From assembly GCF_000621665.1 (NCBI RefSeq), contig NZ_JHXQ01000019.1, positions 1 through 64,000 on the forward strand: a DNA stretch of 64,000 nt, given 5' to 3'. Every line of letters begins with the position of its first letter. The stretch's first letter is position 1. The position numbers were made by a program, and so were the translations under genes. The notes below the pieces were generated by a model. That model was not told the origin of the DNA and made no database searches. It saw only the letters and a list, made by a program, of their open reading frames with translations. Of the stretch, positions 46,252 through 55,657 are shown piece by piece. The stretch comes from Allorhizobium undicola ORS 992 = ATCC 700741. Its GTDB lineage: Bacteria; Pseudomonadota; Alphaproteobacteria; Rhizobiales; Rhizobiaceae.

Positions 46252-47037
46252 ATGATCGAGGCACGCAACCTCATGCTCCGGCGCGGCGGCAGGCAGCTCG
46301 TCAACACTATCGACCTTGTGCTGACACCAGCCAGCTTCACCATCGTCATCGGGCCGAACGGAGCTGGAAAATCCACCCTGCTCAAGCTTCTCTGTGGCGA
46401 TCTCAAGCCCGATCAAGGCAGCGTGCTTTACGATGAGTGCGAAATTTCGCGCCTGAGCCCGCAAGTGCTTGCCCGCAAGCGGGCCGTCCTGCCGCAACAG
46501 TCCAGCCTCGCCTTTCCCTTCACGGCGCTGGAAGTGGTGCGCATGGGGGCCGCCGCCCATGGCGCGATAAATCAGGAAGAAGCAGCCCATGCAGCGCTGC
46601 GCCGCGTGGGCCTTGAAGGCAAGGCAGGCCAACAATACCGGCTGCTTTCCGGAGGCGAGCAGCAGCGCGTGCAGTTTGCCCGCGCTTTGGCGCAAATTCC
46701 GGCCCCACGCATCGATGGCCGCGCCACCGCGCTGTTTCTCGACGAGCCCACCGCCAGCCTCGACCTTGGGCAGCAGATCGCCCTATTGGACACCGCCAGA
46801 CAGTTCGCCCGCGAAGGCGGCATCGTGTTTGCCGTACTGCACGACCTCAATCTGGCGGCGGAATTTGCCGATCACCTCGTGCTGCTGCAACAGGGCCGCA
46901 TCATCGGCCAGGGCAGGCCGGAGGCCGTGGTGCGGGAAGACGTCATTCACGCCGTCTACGGACTTTCCGGCGCGGTTGGCCGGGTGCCGAGCACCATTCC
47001 CTTCGTGCTGCCACAGGCACGCCACGCCGCCGCCTGA
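46252..47037 (+). CDS. bhuV: Heme ABC transporter ATP-binding protein
   Basis: A 261-residue ABC ATPase: Walker A GPNGAGKST (about residues 36-44), signature LSGGEQQRVQFARAL (about 131-145), Walker [15 protein letters not shown] and the switch HDLNLAAEFADH. It powers BhuU. The gap of zero bases to bhuU shows coupled expression. Confidence 0.94.
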   Translation: MIEARNLMLRRGGRQLVNTIDLVLTPASFTIVIGPNGAGKSTLLKLLCGDLKPDQGSVLYDECEISRLSPQVLARKRAVLPQQSSLAFPFTALEVVRMGAAAHGAINQEEAAHAALRRVGLEGKAGQQYRLLSGGEQQRVQFARALAQIPAPRIDGRATALFLDEPTASLDLGQQIALLDTARQFAREGGIVFAVLHDLNLAAEFADHLVLLQQGRIIGQGRPEAVVREDVIHAVYGLSGAVGRVPSTIPFVLPQARHAAA

Positions 47038-47256
47038 AACAGCAATCGCTTTCCGGCCGGAACTTCATCCCACGCCAGCGCTTTTCCACGCGGCGGGGCT
47101 TTCCGTCATGGAATTGCCCCGGCCCATGTTTTACAGAAAATGCGGGCGCGGCATCGATTCGCCGTCATCAGGCCTTCAGCGTCTTTGCGTCGGCAGCGAA
47201 TTTACAGGTCAGGGCACCCCGTTTGCGGGCCTTGCCATGAAAGGGTAGTGGGAAAC

Positions 47257-50013
47257 GTGACGAACAGGTTCTTCATTCGTATTGTCCTTGTCTGTCTCAT
47301 TGCCTTTTCAGCAACAGCCATCCATGCCCCGCTGCTGACACCGGCTTTCGCGCAAGACAGCCTGTTTGCCCCCGATGACCCTGTGAGCCAGGCGCCCCAG
47401 ACGCTGGCCAAGGCCCAAAAGCAGATCGATGCCACCAATGCCGCCCTTTCCAAACCCACGGAAGACGACCGGCAGCTTACCACGCTGAAATCCCAGCTCG
47501 ACGATCTCCAGGCGCAACTCACGGCACTGCGTGGCGACGTGCAACCGCGCGCAGACGACATTGCCAACCGCCAGAAGGAAATGGGCGACCCGCCAAAGGA
47601 CGGCCAGCAGGAAGCCAGCGACGTCACCCAGCAACGCAACAAGCTGGCGGCCCAGAAAACCCAGATCGCCACGGTTATCAGCCAGCTCGACGATGCGTCG
47701 AACGCCATCAACGCGACCTCCGCCAAGATCACCGCCATCCGGCGCGATCTCTTCACCCGCGAACTGATGACGCGCACGGATGTGCCCTTCGACCGGCTGG
47801 CCGCTGCCGTGCAATCCATCGTGCCGGAAATGAAACGCTTCGCCGAGTTGATCGGCGGCTGGGCGGGGTTTGCCTGGCGTTTCAAGAAGGTTCAGCTTGC
47901 TTCTGCCCTGCTGCTGTCGCTGGTGCTGGCCGTAGGGATGCGCCTCACGCTCAATCGGATTTTCGGACCCGTCATCCAGCGCGCAAGCGTCGAGAACGAC
48001 CCATCCTATATGAGCCGCTTTTCGCTGGCCTTCTGGGTCACGACCATTCCCACGCTCGCGGTCAGCTTCTTTCTCACCAGCAGCTATTTCTTCCTGGAAG
48101 CCTTCAACGTGCTGCGGCCGGATATTTCGCCCATTGCCGGCAGCGTTATGGCCTTTGCGGGTCTCGTCTACTTTGTCTTCCGGCTGGGGGACGCCCTTTT
48201 CCAGCCCTCCAAGCCAAAATGGCGGCTGGTCCGGGTGACAGACCGCGGCGCAAAGCTGTTGCTGGCCGCCCTTGTCGGCATGTCGGTCATCAACGGGCTG
48301 GATTATGTCTTTGGCTCGATTACCGAGACCCTGGGCTCGCCGGTCGATCTCACTGTTTTCAAGGGCTTCGTCTCCTCCTCGCTCATCGGCTGCATTCTCT
48401 TGGCCATGTCCTTTGCCCGGCCTCTCGTGCCGAAGGGCAAGGAAGCGCAGGCAGCGGGCCGTGGGCGGCCATGGCACCGCTCCACCGCCCTTGCCATGCG
48501 TCTTTGCGGCATCGGCATCATTCTGGCCAGCGTCAGCGGCTTTATCGGGCTTGCCCGCTTCATTTCCACCCAGCTCATCCTGACCGGCGGGGTGATTGCC
48601 ACCATGTATATCGGCATCCGCTCCGGCCGGGCCGTCTCGGAGCGTGACCGTTTCGCCGATACGATCATTGGCCGCTACCTTCAAAGACGCTTCAACATGG
48701 GGCCGGTGGCACTGGATCAGGTGGGTATTGTCGCAGGCCTGCTCATATACATGTCGGCGCTGGCTTTCGGCATTCCGCTCATCATGATGTCCTGGGGCTT
48801 CCAGCCACCGGATATACAGACATGGTTCTACAACCTCTTTGTCCAGATCAATATCGGCGGCATGAGCATCTCCATCGTCGGGATCTTCAGCGGCGTGGCG
48901 ATCTTCTTCGTCGGTCTGGTGCTGACGCGATGGTTCGAAAAATGGCTGGACGGCAACGTCATGGCCCGCTCGCAGGTGGATGCGGGCGTTCGAAACTCCG
49001 TCAAGACATCGGTAGGCTATTTCGGCGCCATCATCGCGGCGCTGATGGCGCTTTCCGTGGCCGGTATCAATCTTTCCAGCCTTGCGCTGGTGGCTGGCGC
49101 GCTCTCGGTCGGTATCGGTTTCGGCCTTCAGAACATCATTTCCAACTTCGTCTCCGGCCTTATCCTGCTGATGGAACGCCCCTTCAAGGTGGGCGACTGG
49201 GTGGCCACCGGCACCAGCGAAGGTTTCGTGCGCCGCATTTCCGTGCGCGCCACGGAAATCGAAACCTTTCAGCGCCAATCGATCATCGTGCCCAATTCGC
49301 AGCTCATCAACGCATCGGTGGGCAACTGGACGCACCGCAACAAGCTGGGCCGGGTGGACGTGCCGGTGACGGTAAAGGCTGGCAACGATCCGCGCCGCAT
49401 GGTCAACCTGCTGAAGGACATTGCCACCAATGTTCCCGGCGTACTGCGCAATCCCGAACCCGTGGTGGTGTTCAAGGACTTCAACGAGGCCGATCTGAAC
49501 TTCGAGGTCCGCGTTTATGTTGCCGATATTCTCAGCGGCCTTTCCGTGCGCACGGAATTGCGGCTGGGCGTGTTCGAGCGCTTCAAGCTGGAAGGCATTT
49601 TGCAGGAAGACCCGCCAGCCGAAGAAGACGCCGAACTGGTGGATGGCATACTGCCGCAGACCCTGCCGCCTGAGGGCGATGACAAGACACCCCGCAGCGT
49701 CAAGCTCGGCCGCCTTGTCCTTGGCGTTGCCGCCCCCAGCCATTTCGATCCGCGCCATATCATGCATCTGCTGAAGGACATTGCCGCTTCCACACCCGGC
49801 ATTGCCGAAAGGCCGGAGCCGCGCGTGATCTTCAAGGATTTCACCGAAGCCGAATTGCAGTTCGAAATCCGTGCCTATGTCGAGGATCTGCGCGACGGGC
49901 TTTCAGCCCGCAACGACCTGCGGCTGGCGATTTTCCAGCGCTTCAAACAGGAAGGCATTCTGCATGAAGCCGCTCCCGCCATTGGCCACGAACTGGTGAA
50001 CGAGCAGGAATAG
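47257..50013 (+). CDS. Large MscS-family channel with DUF3772 and a duplicated C-terminal domain
   Basis: From GTG 47257 a 918-residue protein. A signal peptide ends at PAFA-QDS. A periplasmic coiled region (about 35-200, DUF3772-like) precedes about ten membrane segments. The MscS pore and beta domain follow: FGLQNIISNFVSGLILLMERPFKVGDWV near 625-653. After it the alpha/beta cytoplasmic domain appears twice: KLGR...VNLLKDIATNVPGVL...FKDFNEADL...LRLGVFERFKLEGI (about 696-785) and KLGR...MHLLKDIAASTPGIA...FKDFTEAEL...LRLAIFQRFKQEGI (about 816-905), 120 residues apart. Likely osmotic-shock valve. The normal single domain is doubled here. Confidence 0.88.
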   Translation: MTNRFFIRIVLVCLIAFSATAIHAPLLTPAFAQDSLFAPDDPVSQAPQTLAKAQKQIDATNAALSKPTEDDRQLTTLKSQLDDLQAQLTALRGDVQPRADDIANRQKEMGDPPKDGQQEASDVTQQRNKLAAQKTQIATVISQLDDASNAINATSAKITAIRRDLFTRELMTRTDVPFDRLAAAVQSIVPEMKRFAELIGGWAGFAWRFKKVQLASALLLSLVLAVGMRLTLNRIFGPVIQRASVENDPSYMSRFSLAFWVTTIPTLAVSFFLTSSYFFLEAFNVLRPDISPIAGSVMAFAGLVYFVFRLGDALFQPSKPKWRLVRVTDRGAKLLLAALVGMSVINGLDYVFGSITETLGSPVDLTVFKGFVSSSLIGCILLAMSFARPLVPKGKEAQAAGRGRPWHRSTALAMRLCGIGIILASVSGFIGLARFISTQLILTGGVIATMYIGIRSGRAVSERDRFADTIIGRYLQRRFNMGPVALDQVGIVAGLLIYMSALAFGIPLIMMSWGFQPPDIQTWFYNLFVQINIGGMSISIVGIFSGVAIFFVGLVLTRWFEKWLDGNVMARSQVDAGVRNSVKTSVGYFGAIIAALMALSVAGINLSSLALVAGALSVGIGFGLQNIISNFVSGLILLMERPFKVGDWVATGTSEGFVRRISVRATEIETFQRQSIIVPNSQLINASVGNWTHRNKLGRVDVPVTVKAGNDPRRMVNLLKDIATNVPGVLRNPEPVVVFKDFNEADLNFEVRVYVADILSGLSVRTELRLGVFERFKLEGILQEDPPAEEDAELVDGILPQTLPPEGDDKTPRSVKLGRLVLGVAAPSHFDPRHIMHLLKDIAASTPGIAERPEPRVIFKDFTEAELQFEIRAYVEDLRDGLSARNDLRLAIFQRFKQEGILHEAAPAIGHELVNEQE

Positions 50014-50031
50014 GCGTTGCCTTCAAACACG

Positions 50032-50062
50032 GCCTGGATTTTTTGATGCTCCAGGCTTTTTT
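50032..50062 (+). terminator. Terminator after the MscS-family gene
   Basis: GCCTGGA (50032-50038) pairs with TCCAGGC (50050-50056), followed by TTTTTT. Confidence 0.85.
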
Positions 50063-50084
50063 ACGCATTTCCCGGTGAAATGAT

Positions 50085-50873
50085 TTAACACCGCCGCACC
50101 GCGAAAACGGCCATGTCCAGCATGAACGAACCATCCGGTTCAATTGCGAAGACCTGCTGAACCTCCGGCGCCGCCGCCTTTTGCAGCAGCCGGATGGCAT
50201 CCACGAGGGGCTTTGGCGTGGCCATGCGGGCAATCCAGCTTGCAAATTCCATGCGCGTGCGAAACATGTGGCACCGCTCTACGCCGAACCCTGCCCGCGC
50301 CAGCTTCTCATGCCATTCCGCCGCGCTGTAATTGCGCACATGCGAGGTATCGCGCAAAAGTTCAATCGTCTGCAAATGGGTATCGAGCAGCGGTCTTCCC
50401 GCCGCGATCACATCCACGAACACCGCGGGACTTGCCCGTTTCAGCACCCGCGCCGCCTCCCGCAACCCGGCATCCACATCCTGCCAGTGATGGGCACTGA
50501 AGCGGCTGGCGACGAAATCAAAGGAGGCGTCCTCGAAGGGCAAAGCCTGCACGGAAGCCTGCTGCACATGCAGATTGGCAAGGCCCCTCTGGCGCGCCAC
50601 CCCGGCAACAGCCGCCAGCATGTCACTGGACAGATCCACCGCCACCACTTCATGGGCATGGGCGGCCAGCGCGTAAGCCACATGACCACCACCGCAACCC
50701 AGGTCCAGAGCCTTTGCAGGCCTGATGTCACCCGCCAATTGCGCGATATGGCGCAGGTCTTCGCCAGCGGCATGAACGGCACTTTCGACATAGGCCGCCG
50801 CTCGTGGGCCGAATTGTGATTGCACGTGATGGTCGTGAGAGGTTGAACTTTCAGTTCCGGTTGGTGTCGCCAT
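50085..50873 (-). CDS. SAM-dependent methyltransferase (class I, UbiE/Methyltransf_11 type)
   Basis: A 262-residue protein. The SAM-binding motif is ALDLGCGGGHVAYALAAHAHEVVAVDLSSDM (about residues 55-85), then ASVQALPFEDASFDFVASRFSAHHW and LREAARVLKRA. C-terminal parts (FRTRMEFASWIARMATP) resemble bacterial small-molecule methyltransferases. Divergent from the XRE regulator at 51099, so it is a plausible target. Substrate not predictable. Confidence 0.85.
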   Translation of the reverse strand: MATPTGTESSTSHDHHVQSQFGPRAAAYVESAVHAAGEDLRHIAQLAGDIRPAKALDLGCGGGHVAYALAAHAHEVVAVDLSSDMLAAVAGVARQRGLANLHVQQASVQALPFEDASFDFVASRFSAHHWQDVDAGLREAARVLKRASPAVFVDVIAAGRPLLDTHLQTIELLRDTSHVRNYSAAEWHEKLARAGFGVERCHMFRTRMEFASWIARMATPKPLVDAIRLLQKAAAPEVQQVFAIEPDGSFMLDMAVFAVRRC

Positions 50874-50905
50874 GAATCCATTCCTGCTAATAAATTGCGA
50901 GGGTT

Positions 50906-51010
50906 ACTGCATAATTCCTTAAATCGGAATCGATTTAAGGTGAAAATTATGCAGCAGATTTAATGCGTTACAGCGTCCTTTGTGCGTTTGATAAAACGCA
51001 CGGCGCTGTA
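50906..51010 (+). repeat. 105-bp palindromic repeat (Bru-RS2-like), copy 2
   Basis: Nearly identical to 36872-36976; lies in the divergent promoter region of the methyltransferase and the XRE regulator. Same two nested hairpins and the same end ACGGCGCTGTA. Confidence 0.85.
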
Positions 51011-51098
51011 ATGTGCGCCGTTTTCAGCGCTGCGAGCCCATGATGACTGAAATTTATACTGGTACAATATAACACTTTATCCTATCATAAGAACTGAC

Positions 51099-51872
51099 AT
51101 GCTTGAGCTGGAACAGCGTAGACTGCTTGGAGAATTTGTCCGGTCCCATCGGGAAAGACTGGTGCCTGACGGGCTTGCCGGGCGCAGACGGACACCGGGA
51201 CTTCGCCGCGAGGAACTGGCGGAACGCGCCGGGATAAGTCCCACATGGTGCGCCTGGATTGAACAGGGCCGCCAGGTGCAGGCCTCACCACAGGCGCTTG
51301 CGCGGCTTGCCGTGGCACTTGAACTGACACAGGCAGAGCGCGCCTATCTTTTCGAAATGGCCGACCGGCGCGACCCCGACAGCCAGCAAAACGAATATGG
51401 ACAGGAGGCGCCTGCCTCCGTGATTGCCGCCGTTTCAGCCGTTCCTCATCCGGCCTATGCGCTGGACAGATACTGGAACGCCTGCTCGTGGAATTCCGCA
51501 GCCGCCGCGCTTTTTCCCGAATGGCTTGCACAGGAGGCCAGCGAGCGCAATGCCATGCGCTTCGTGTTTTCCCACCCCGCTGCCCGGCAGATCATTATGG
51601 ATTGGGAAGGCCGCACCGCCAGCATGATGGCAGAGTTTCGCGCCGATTACAGCCATGCCCAGCGCGACCCTCTCTTCAGGGATCTGGTAGAGGCCATGCG
51701 CGCCGAAATCCCTCTGTTCGAAACCGTCTGGCAGCAGCAGAATGTCATGGAGCGCGAGGGCGGTGAACGGGCATTTCGCCATCCCGAACGCGGCATCCTG
51801 CATTTCCGGCAATTCAACTATCGCCCCGCCGACCGTCCGGATTGCAGGCTGGTATTGCTCTTCCCGGTCTGA
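51099..51872 (+). CDS. XRE-family regulator with MmyB-like ligand-binding domain
   Basis: A 257-residue protein. The N-terminal helix-turn-helix spans about residues 10-75 (RRTPGLRREELAERAGISPTWCAWIEQGR). The C-terminal MmyB-like ligand-binding domain (about 100-250) has AYALDRYWNACSWNSAAAALF and RNAMRFVFSHPAAR. Members of this group bind fatty acids or similar ligands and often control an adjacent gene, here most likely the divergent methyltransferase. It is bracketed by two 105-bp repeats in direct orientation. Confidence 0.9.
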   Translation: MLELEQRRLLGEFVRSHRERLVPDGLAGRRRTPGLRREELAERAGISPTWCAWIEQGRQVQASPQALARLAVALELTQAERAYLFEMADRRDPDSQQNEYGQEAPASVIAAVSAVPHPAYALDRYWNACSWNSAAAALFPEWLAQEASERNAMRFVFSHPAARQIIMDWEGRTASMMAEFRADYSHAQRDPLFRDLVEAMRAEIPLFETVWQQQNVMEREGGERAFRHPERGILHFRQFNYRPADRPDCRLVLLFPV

Positions 51873-51926
51873 CGATGCTTTGCCTCGCCTCTTTTGTTGT
51901 TTGTTTTTCAGTTAGCCACAAGGTCT

Positions 51927-52031
51927 ACTGCATAATTCCTTAAATCGGAATCGATTTAAGGTGAAAATCATGCAGCAGATTTAAAGTGTTACAGCGTACT
52001 TCGTGCGTTTGATAAAACGCACGGCGCTGTA
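51927..52031 (+). repeat. 105-bp palindromic repeat (Bru-RS2-like), copy 3
   Basis: Same structure and orientation as copies at 36872 and 50906; starts 54 bases after the XRE regulator stop. The rest of 51873-52269 holds the promoter of the response regulator gene and no other feature. Confidence 0.85.
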
Positions 52032-52269
52032 AAGCCTGTCGCGATATTTCAGATTCGCTCCTGACGCTTTACGTCATTGTTTTGTCGCATGTCGTTATCG
52101 CAAAACCGCTGCACACTTTTGCGCGACATGCTTCAGCGATTGCACCGCACCAACTTTACCGTTTTCTTGTTTCATTAAGCATCGATCCCGAATCCGTTTT
52201 TCAGATTAATATTTCAGCAATTGATGATTTTTATATTGCCCTCAGATCACTAATTTTTGAAGGCAAGCC

Positions 52270-53103
52270 ATGACCTATCTCGGCGTTTCCGGAATGCAAT
52301 ACTCCGGCGAAAAGTTTCCGGATGCCCGTATTATCGTTGCAGAAGACTCCAATGTCTTCACTTCGATGATCCGCCAGAGATTGAAAGAGATCTTCAATAT
52401 GGATGTGGAAATCTGCCGCACCTATGAAGATCTGATGATGGCCAACGAGCTGAACGACACGCCCGTGACGCTTGCCATTTCCAATATCAACCTTCCGGGC
52501 GCCGAAAACGGCGAAGCGCTGGAATATCTGGTGGATTGCAATATTCCCACCATCGTCTTTACCGGCACCTTCCACGAGCAGACCCGCGAGAAGCTGCTCT
52601 CGAAGGATATTGTCGATTATATTCTGAAGGACAATGTCTTTGCCGTCGAGATGCTGGCCGAATCGGTTTGCCGCTTCCTGACCAATCACCGCCATCACGT
52701 GCTCATCGTCGATGACAGCCCCACCGCCCGCGCACTGCTTTCCAGCCGCCTCAAGCGCTATAACTTCCGCGTCAGCACGGCCGACAACGGTGCAAAGGCT
52801 CTGGAAACCCTGAAGGCCAACCCGGATGTCGGCCTTGTGGTGACGGACTACAACATGCCCGACATCGACGGTTTCGAACTGACACGCCGCATCCGCGCGG
52901 TGCGCGGCTCGCACGAGTTGCGCATCATCGGCGTATCTTCCTCCACCGATCGCCTGCTTTCCGCACGCTTTCTGAAAGTTGGCGGCAATGACTTCATGCT
53001 GCGGCCCTTTATCGATGAAGAGTTCTATTGCCGCGTCAACCAGAACCTCGACACGCTGGTCCAGATCCGCGCCGGACGCCAGAAAAGCTCGGCAGCAGCC
53101 TGA
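52270..53103 (+). CDS. Response regulator with two receiver domains and no output domain
   Basis: A 277-residue protein with receiver 1 (about residues 20-140) and receiver 2 (about 142-268). Receiver 1 keeps the acidic pair E25/D26 and K120 but has N72 (SNINLPG) where the phosphorylated aspartate should be. Receiver 2 has D148/D149 and D193 (TDYNMPDIDG) but R245 (MLRPF) at the position of the conserved lysine. Such tandem proteins occur as chemotaxis or kinase-output regulators. GGCAAGCC precedes the ATG at 52270. A terminator follows. Confidence 0.92.
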   Translation: MTYLGVSGMQYSGEKFPDARIIVAEDSNVFTSMIRQRLKEIFNMDVEICRTYEDLMMANELNDTPVTLAISNINLPGAENGEALEYLVDCNIPTIVFTGTFHEQTREKLLSKDIVDYILKDNVFAVEMLAESVCRFLTNHRHHVLIVDDSPTARALLSSRLKRYNFRVSTADNGAKALETLKANPDVGLVVTDYNMPDIDGFELTRRIRAVRGSHELRIIGVSSSTDRLLSARFLKVGGNDFMLRPFIDEEFYCRVNQNLDTLVQIRAGRQKSSAAA

Positions 53104-53144
53104 GAAGAACCCGGTATAAGTTTCGGACATATTTCACGTTTTAA

Positions 53145-53173
53145 AACCGTCTGCCGACCGGCAGGCGGTTTTT
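53145..53173 (+). terminator. Terminator after the double-receiver gene
   Basis: AACCGTCTGCC (53145-53155) pairs with GGCAGGCGGTT (53160-53170, one G-T), followed by TTTTTG. The rest of 53174-53388 is leader for the ABC gene. Confidence 0.85.
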
Positions 53174-53388
53174 GTGTTTGTATAAAAACAAATGATAAAT
53201 TCCGCGGGCACCGTTGTGCCAGCGCGGCAGCACCTGCTTCTGGGCGAAAGCGGCGCGCTACACATTTTCGGCAAATGCTCTATATTGCAACCTGCTCCAG
53301 CGTTTGCTTCTCCGGCAGGGTCGGCGCTCGTCCTGTGGTCATGCACGGGGGGCCAATCCTTGTCATCCCTCCAGCCCATGCGGATCGA

Positions 53389-54318
53389 ATGTCAGCCATT
53401 ATTTCCATTGAAAACCTGCAAAAGACATATGCATCCGGTTTCACGGCCCTGAAAGGCATCAGCCTCGACATTGCGGAAGGTGAAATTCTCGCGCTGCTCG
53501 GCCCCAACGGCGCGGGCAAGACCACGCTGATTTCGATTATTTGCGGCATCGTTCAGCCTTCTTCCGGCAAGGTGCTGGTTTCGGGCCATGACGTGGTGCG
53601 GGATTTTCGGCAAACACGTGCGCTGATCGGGCTTGTCCCGCAGGAATTGACCACAGACCAGTTCGAAACCGTGTGGAACACGGTCAGCTATTCACGCGGT
53701 CTTTACGGCAAGGGCAAGAACCCCGCCCACATCGAGAAGGTGCTGCGCTCTCTCAGCCTCTGGGAAAAGCGCGACTCCACCCTGCGCCAGCTTTCCGGCG
53801 GCATGAAGCGCCGCGTGCTGATTGCCAAGGCGCTGTCGCACGAGCCGAAAATACTGTTTCTCGATGAACCCACCGCAGGCGTGGACGTGGCGCTGCGGCG
53901 CGAGATGTGGAGCCTTGTGCGGGATTTGCGCGACAGCGGCGTCACCATCATTCTCACGACCCATTACATTGAAGAAGCAGAGGAAATTGCCGACAGGGTG
54001 GGCATCGTCAATGGCGGTGAACTGGTGCTGGTGGAGGAAAAAACGGCTTTGATGCGCAAGCTGGGCGCCAAACAGATGCTGCTGGAGCTGGCCGAACCGA
54101 TGAAAAGCCTGCCCGGCAGGCTGGATGACTGGAAGCTCAGCCTTGCCCAGGAGGGCCGCCGGATCGTCTACGATTATCAGCCCCAGGCCGATCCCGACGC
54201 CCTCACCCGGCTTCTGGCCGCGCTGGAAGCCTCCGGCGTTCAGGTCACGGATATTTCCACCCGCCAGACCTCGCTCGAGGATATTTTCGTTTCGCTGATT
54301 GGGGATGCCAAGCCATGA
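53389..54318 (+). CDS. ABC-2 type transporter ATP-binding protein (NodI/DrrA-like)
   Basis: A 309-residue ATPase: Walker [10 protein letters not shown] (about residues 38-46), signature [15 protein letters not shown] (about 133-147), Walker [19 protein letters not shown], and C-terminal extension of the NodI/CcmA/DrrA group. With the ABC-2 permease next to it the complex is an exporter of unknown substrate. The ATG at 53389 is the first methionine with normal family spacing; upstream Met codons in the same frame do not resemble the family. Overlaps the permease start by four bases (ATGA). Confidence 0.9.
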   Translation: MSAIISIENLQKTYASGFTALKGISLDIAEGEILALLGPNGAGKTTLISIICGIVQPSSGKVLVSGHDVVRDFRQTRALIGLVPQELTTDQFETVWNTVSYSRGLYGKGKNPAHIEKVLRSLSLWEKRDSTLRQLSGGMKRRVLIAKALSHEPKILFLDEPTAGVDVALRREMWSLVRDLRDSGVTIILTTHYIEEAEEIADRVGIVNGGELVLVEEKTALMRKLGAKQMLLELAEPMKSLPGRLDDWKLSLAQEGRRIVYDYQPQADPDALTRLLAALEASGVQVTDISTRQTSLEDIFVSLIGDAKP

Positions 54319-55076
54319 ACTTCCACGCCATTTCAGCCATTTACCGCTTCGAGATGCACAGAATGGTGCGCACGCTGCTGCAAAGCATCGTTTCGCCGGT
54401 GGTATCCACCTCGCTCTATTTCATCGTCTTCGGAGCGGCGGTCGGCTCAAAAATGCCGGTCAATATGGAGGGCGGCTATGGCAGCTTCATCACGCCCGGC
54501 CTCATCATGCTGGCCCTGGTCACGCAATGCATCAGCAATGGCGCAAACGGCATCTATTTCCAGAAATTCACTGGCACGATTTATGAAGTCCTGTCAGCAC
54601 CCGTTGCCATGAGCGAAATTCTGATTGGCTATGTCGGCGCCGCCGCCACGAAGGGCGTCATTCTCGCGCTCATCATCCTTGCCACGGCCACGCTGTTTGT
54701 TGACCTGCGGATCGATCACCCGCTGCTGATGCTCGGCTTCATGGTGCTGACGGCGCTGTGTTTCAGCCTCGCCGGCTTCATCATCGGCATCTGGGCACAG
54801 AATTTCGAACAGCTCAGCCTTGTGCCCATGCTGGTCATCCCGCCCCTCACCTTCCTGGGCGGCACATTCTACTCGATCGGCGATCTACCGCCCTTCTGGC
54901 AAACTGTCAGCCATTTCAACCCGGTCTTCTACCTCGTCAGCGGCTTCCGCTGGAGCTTTTTCAGCAAGGCCGACCTAAACCCGCTTATCAGCATAGGCAT
55001 GGTGCTGATCTTCATGACGCTTTGCCTCGCCATTGTCACCTGGATATTTCGCAGCGGCTACCGCCTGAAAAACTAG
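54315..55076 (+). CDS. ABC-2 type transporter permease
   Basis: A 253-residue membrane protein with six hydrophobic segments. Signature of ABC-2 permeases (NodJ-type): [62 protein letters not shown] and [34 protein letters not shown]. Translationally coupled to the ATPase. Its TAG stop (55074-55076) lies inside the left arm of a 148-bp inverted repeat. Substrate unknown. Confidence 0.9.
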   Translation: MNFHAISAIYRFEMHRMVRTLLQSIVSPVVSTSLYFIVFGAAVGSKMPVNMEGGYGSFITPGLIMLALVTQCISNGANGIYFQKFTGTIYEVLSAPVAMSEILIGYVGAAATKGVILALIILATATLFVDLRIDHPLLMLGFMVLTALCFSLAGFIIGIWAQNFEQLSLVPMLVIPPLTFLGGTFYSIGDLPPFWQTVSHFNPVFYLVSGFRWSFFSKADLNPLISIGMVLIFMTLCLAIVTWIFRSGYRLKN

Positions 55077-55220
55077 GGTATGTGGGTATTCAACGTTGGG
55101 CGGACTGCAAACGGTAATTTGCTGCGCTCCCGGTGCTCATGTACATTAAGTACACTCCGCTCCGGTTCTCGCAAATCACCGTTTTCGCCTCGCCCAACGT
55201 CGAATCCCCACATACCCTAG
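55073..55220. repeat. 148-bp inverted repeat overlapping the permease stop codon
   Basis: The outer arms are 30 bases each (CTAGGGTATGTGGG... and ...CCCCACATACCCTAG) with two mismatches. A second internal pairing is AAACGGTAATTTGC with GCAAATCACCGTTT (one mismatch), and a third near CCGG...CCGG around ATGTACATTAAGTACA. The whole segment can fold into one large cruciform-like structure. Probably an interspersed element that also acts as a 3' end structure. Confidence 0.85.
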
Positions 55221-55657
55221 AGAATACGGCTCTTGGAACAGGACATAACTCTTGTCCGTAGCGCCTTGGATAGAGCCGCCCAAGGGATGCCGAAACTTGA
55301 GTCGCAATCGCCCAAACCGCAGTTATCCACAGTAATCCACAGCTATTTTTGCAAGATTATGCGAACAAACAGAGAATATTGCACTCGAAGCGATGGAACA
55401 AAATGAGATCGGCAATTCAAGCGTGAAATGGTTGAATCACAGCTATGCAAATCTTCAACCGGCTCAGAACCACTAACAAAGCGAACGGGGTGTTGTGATG
55501 GCTGCGCACCTGCAAAATTTGCAGCATCATCGACCACGGCTTCCAGACTGCAAACGCAGTCATGAAACACTACCACGCCCTGCATAAAGCACTGACTGAT
55601 AGCGCCGGGGCGGAGATGGACAATTGATCTGAGGAAGTTACGTGGCGACTCTCAGAC
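55221..55657. other. Gene-poor interval with two DnaA-box-like sites
   Basis: No recognisable gene. TTATCCACA (55323-55331) and TAATCCACA (55333-55341) lie next to each other in the same orientation; the first is an exact DnaA box. Small frames such as MKHYHALHKALTDSAGAEM (ending 55626) and an 80-codon minus-strand frame (55343-55585) have no features I can support. The composition is more AT-rich than the surroundings. Confidence 0.45.

Noticed and set aside
47308-49767. An 819-codon minus-strand frame opposite the MscS gene
   Set aside because: Antisense shadow; the plus-strand protein has clear signal peptide, membrane segments and MscS motifs.
55343-55585. An 80-codon minus-strand frame in the gene-poor stretch
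   Set aside because: No family, no ribosome site and no neighbour context to support a gene.
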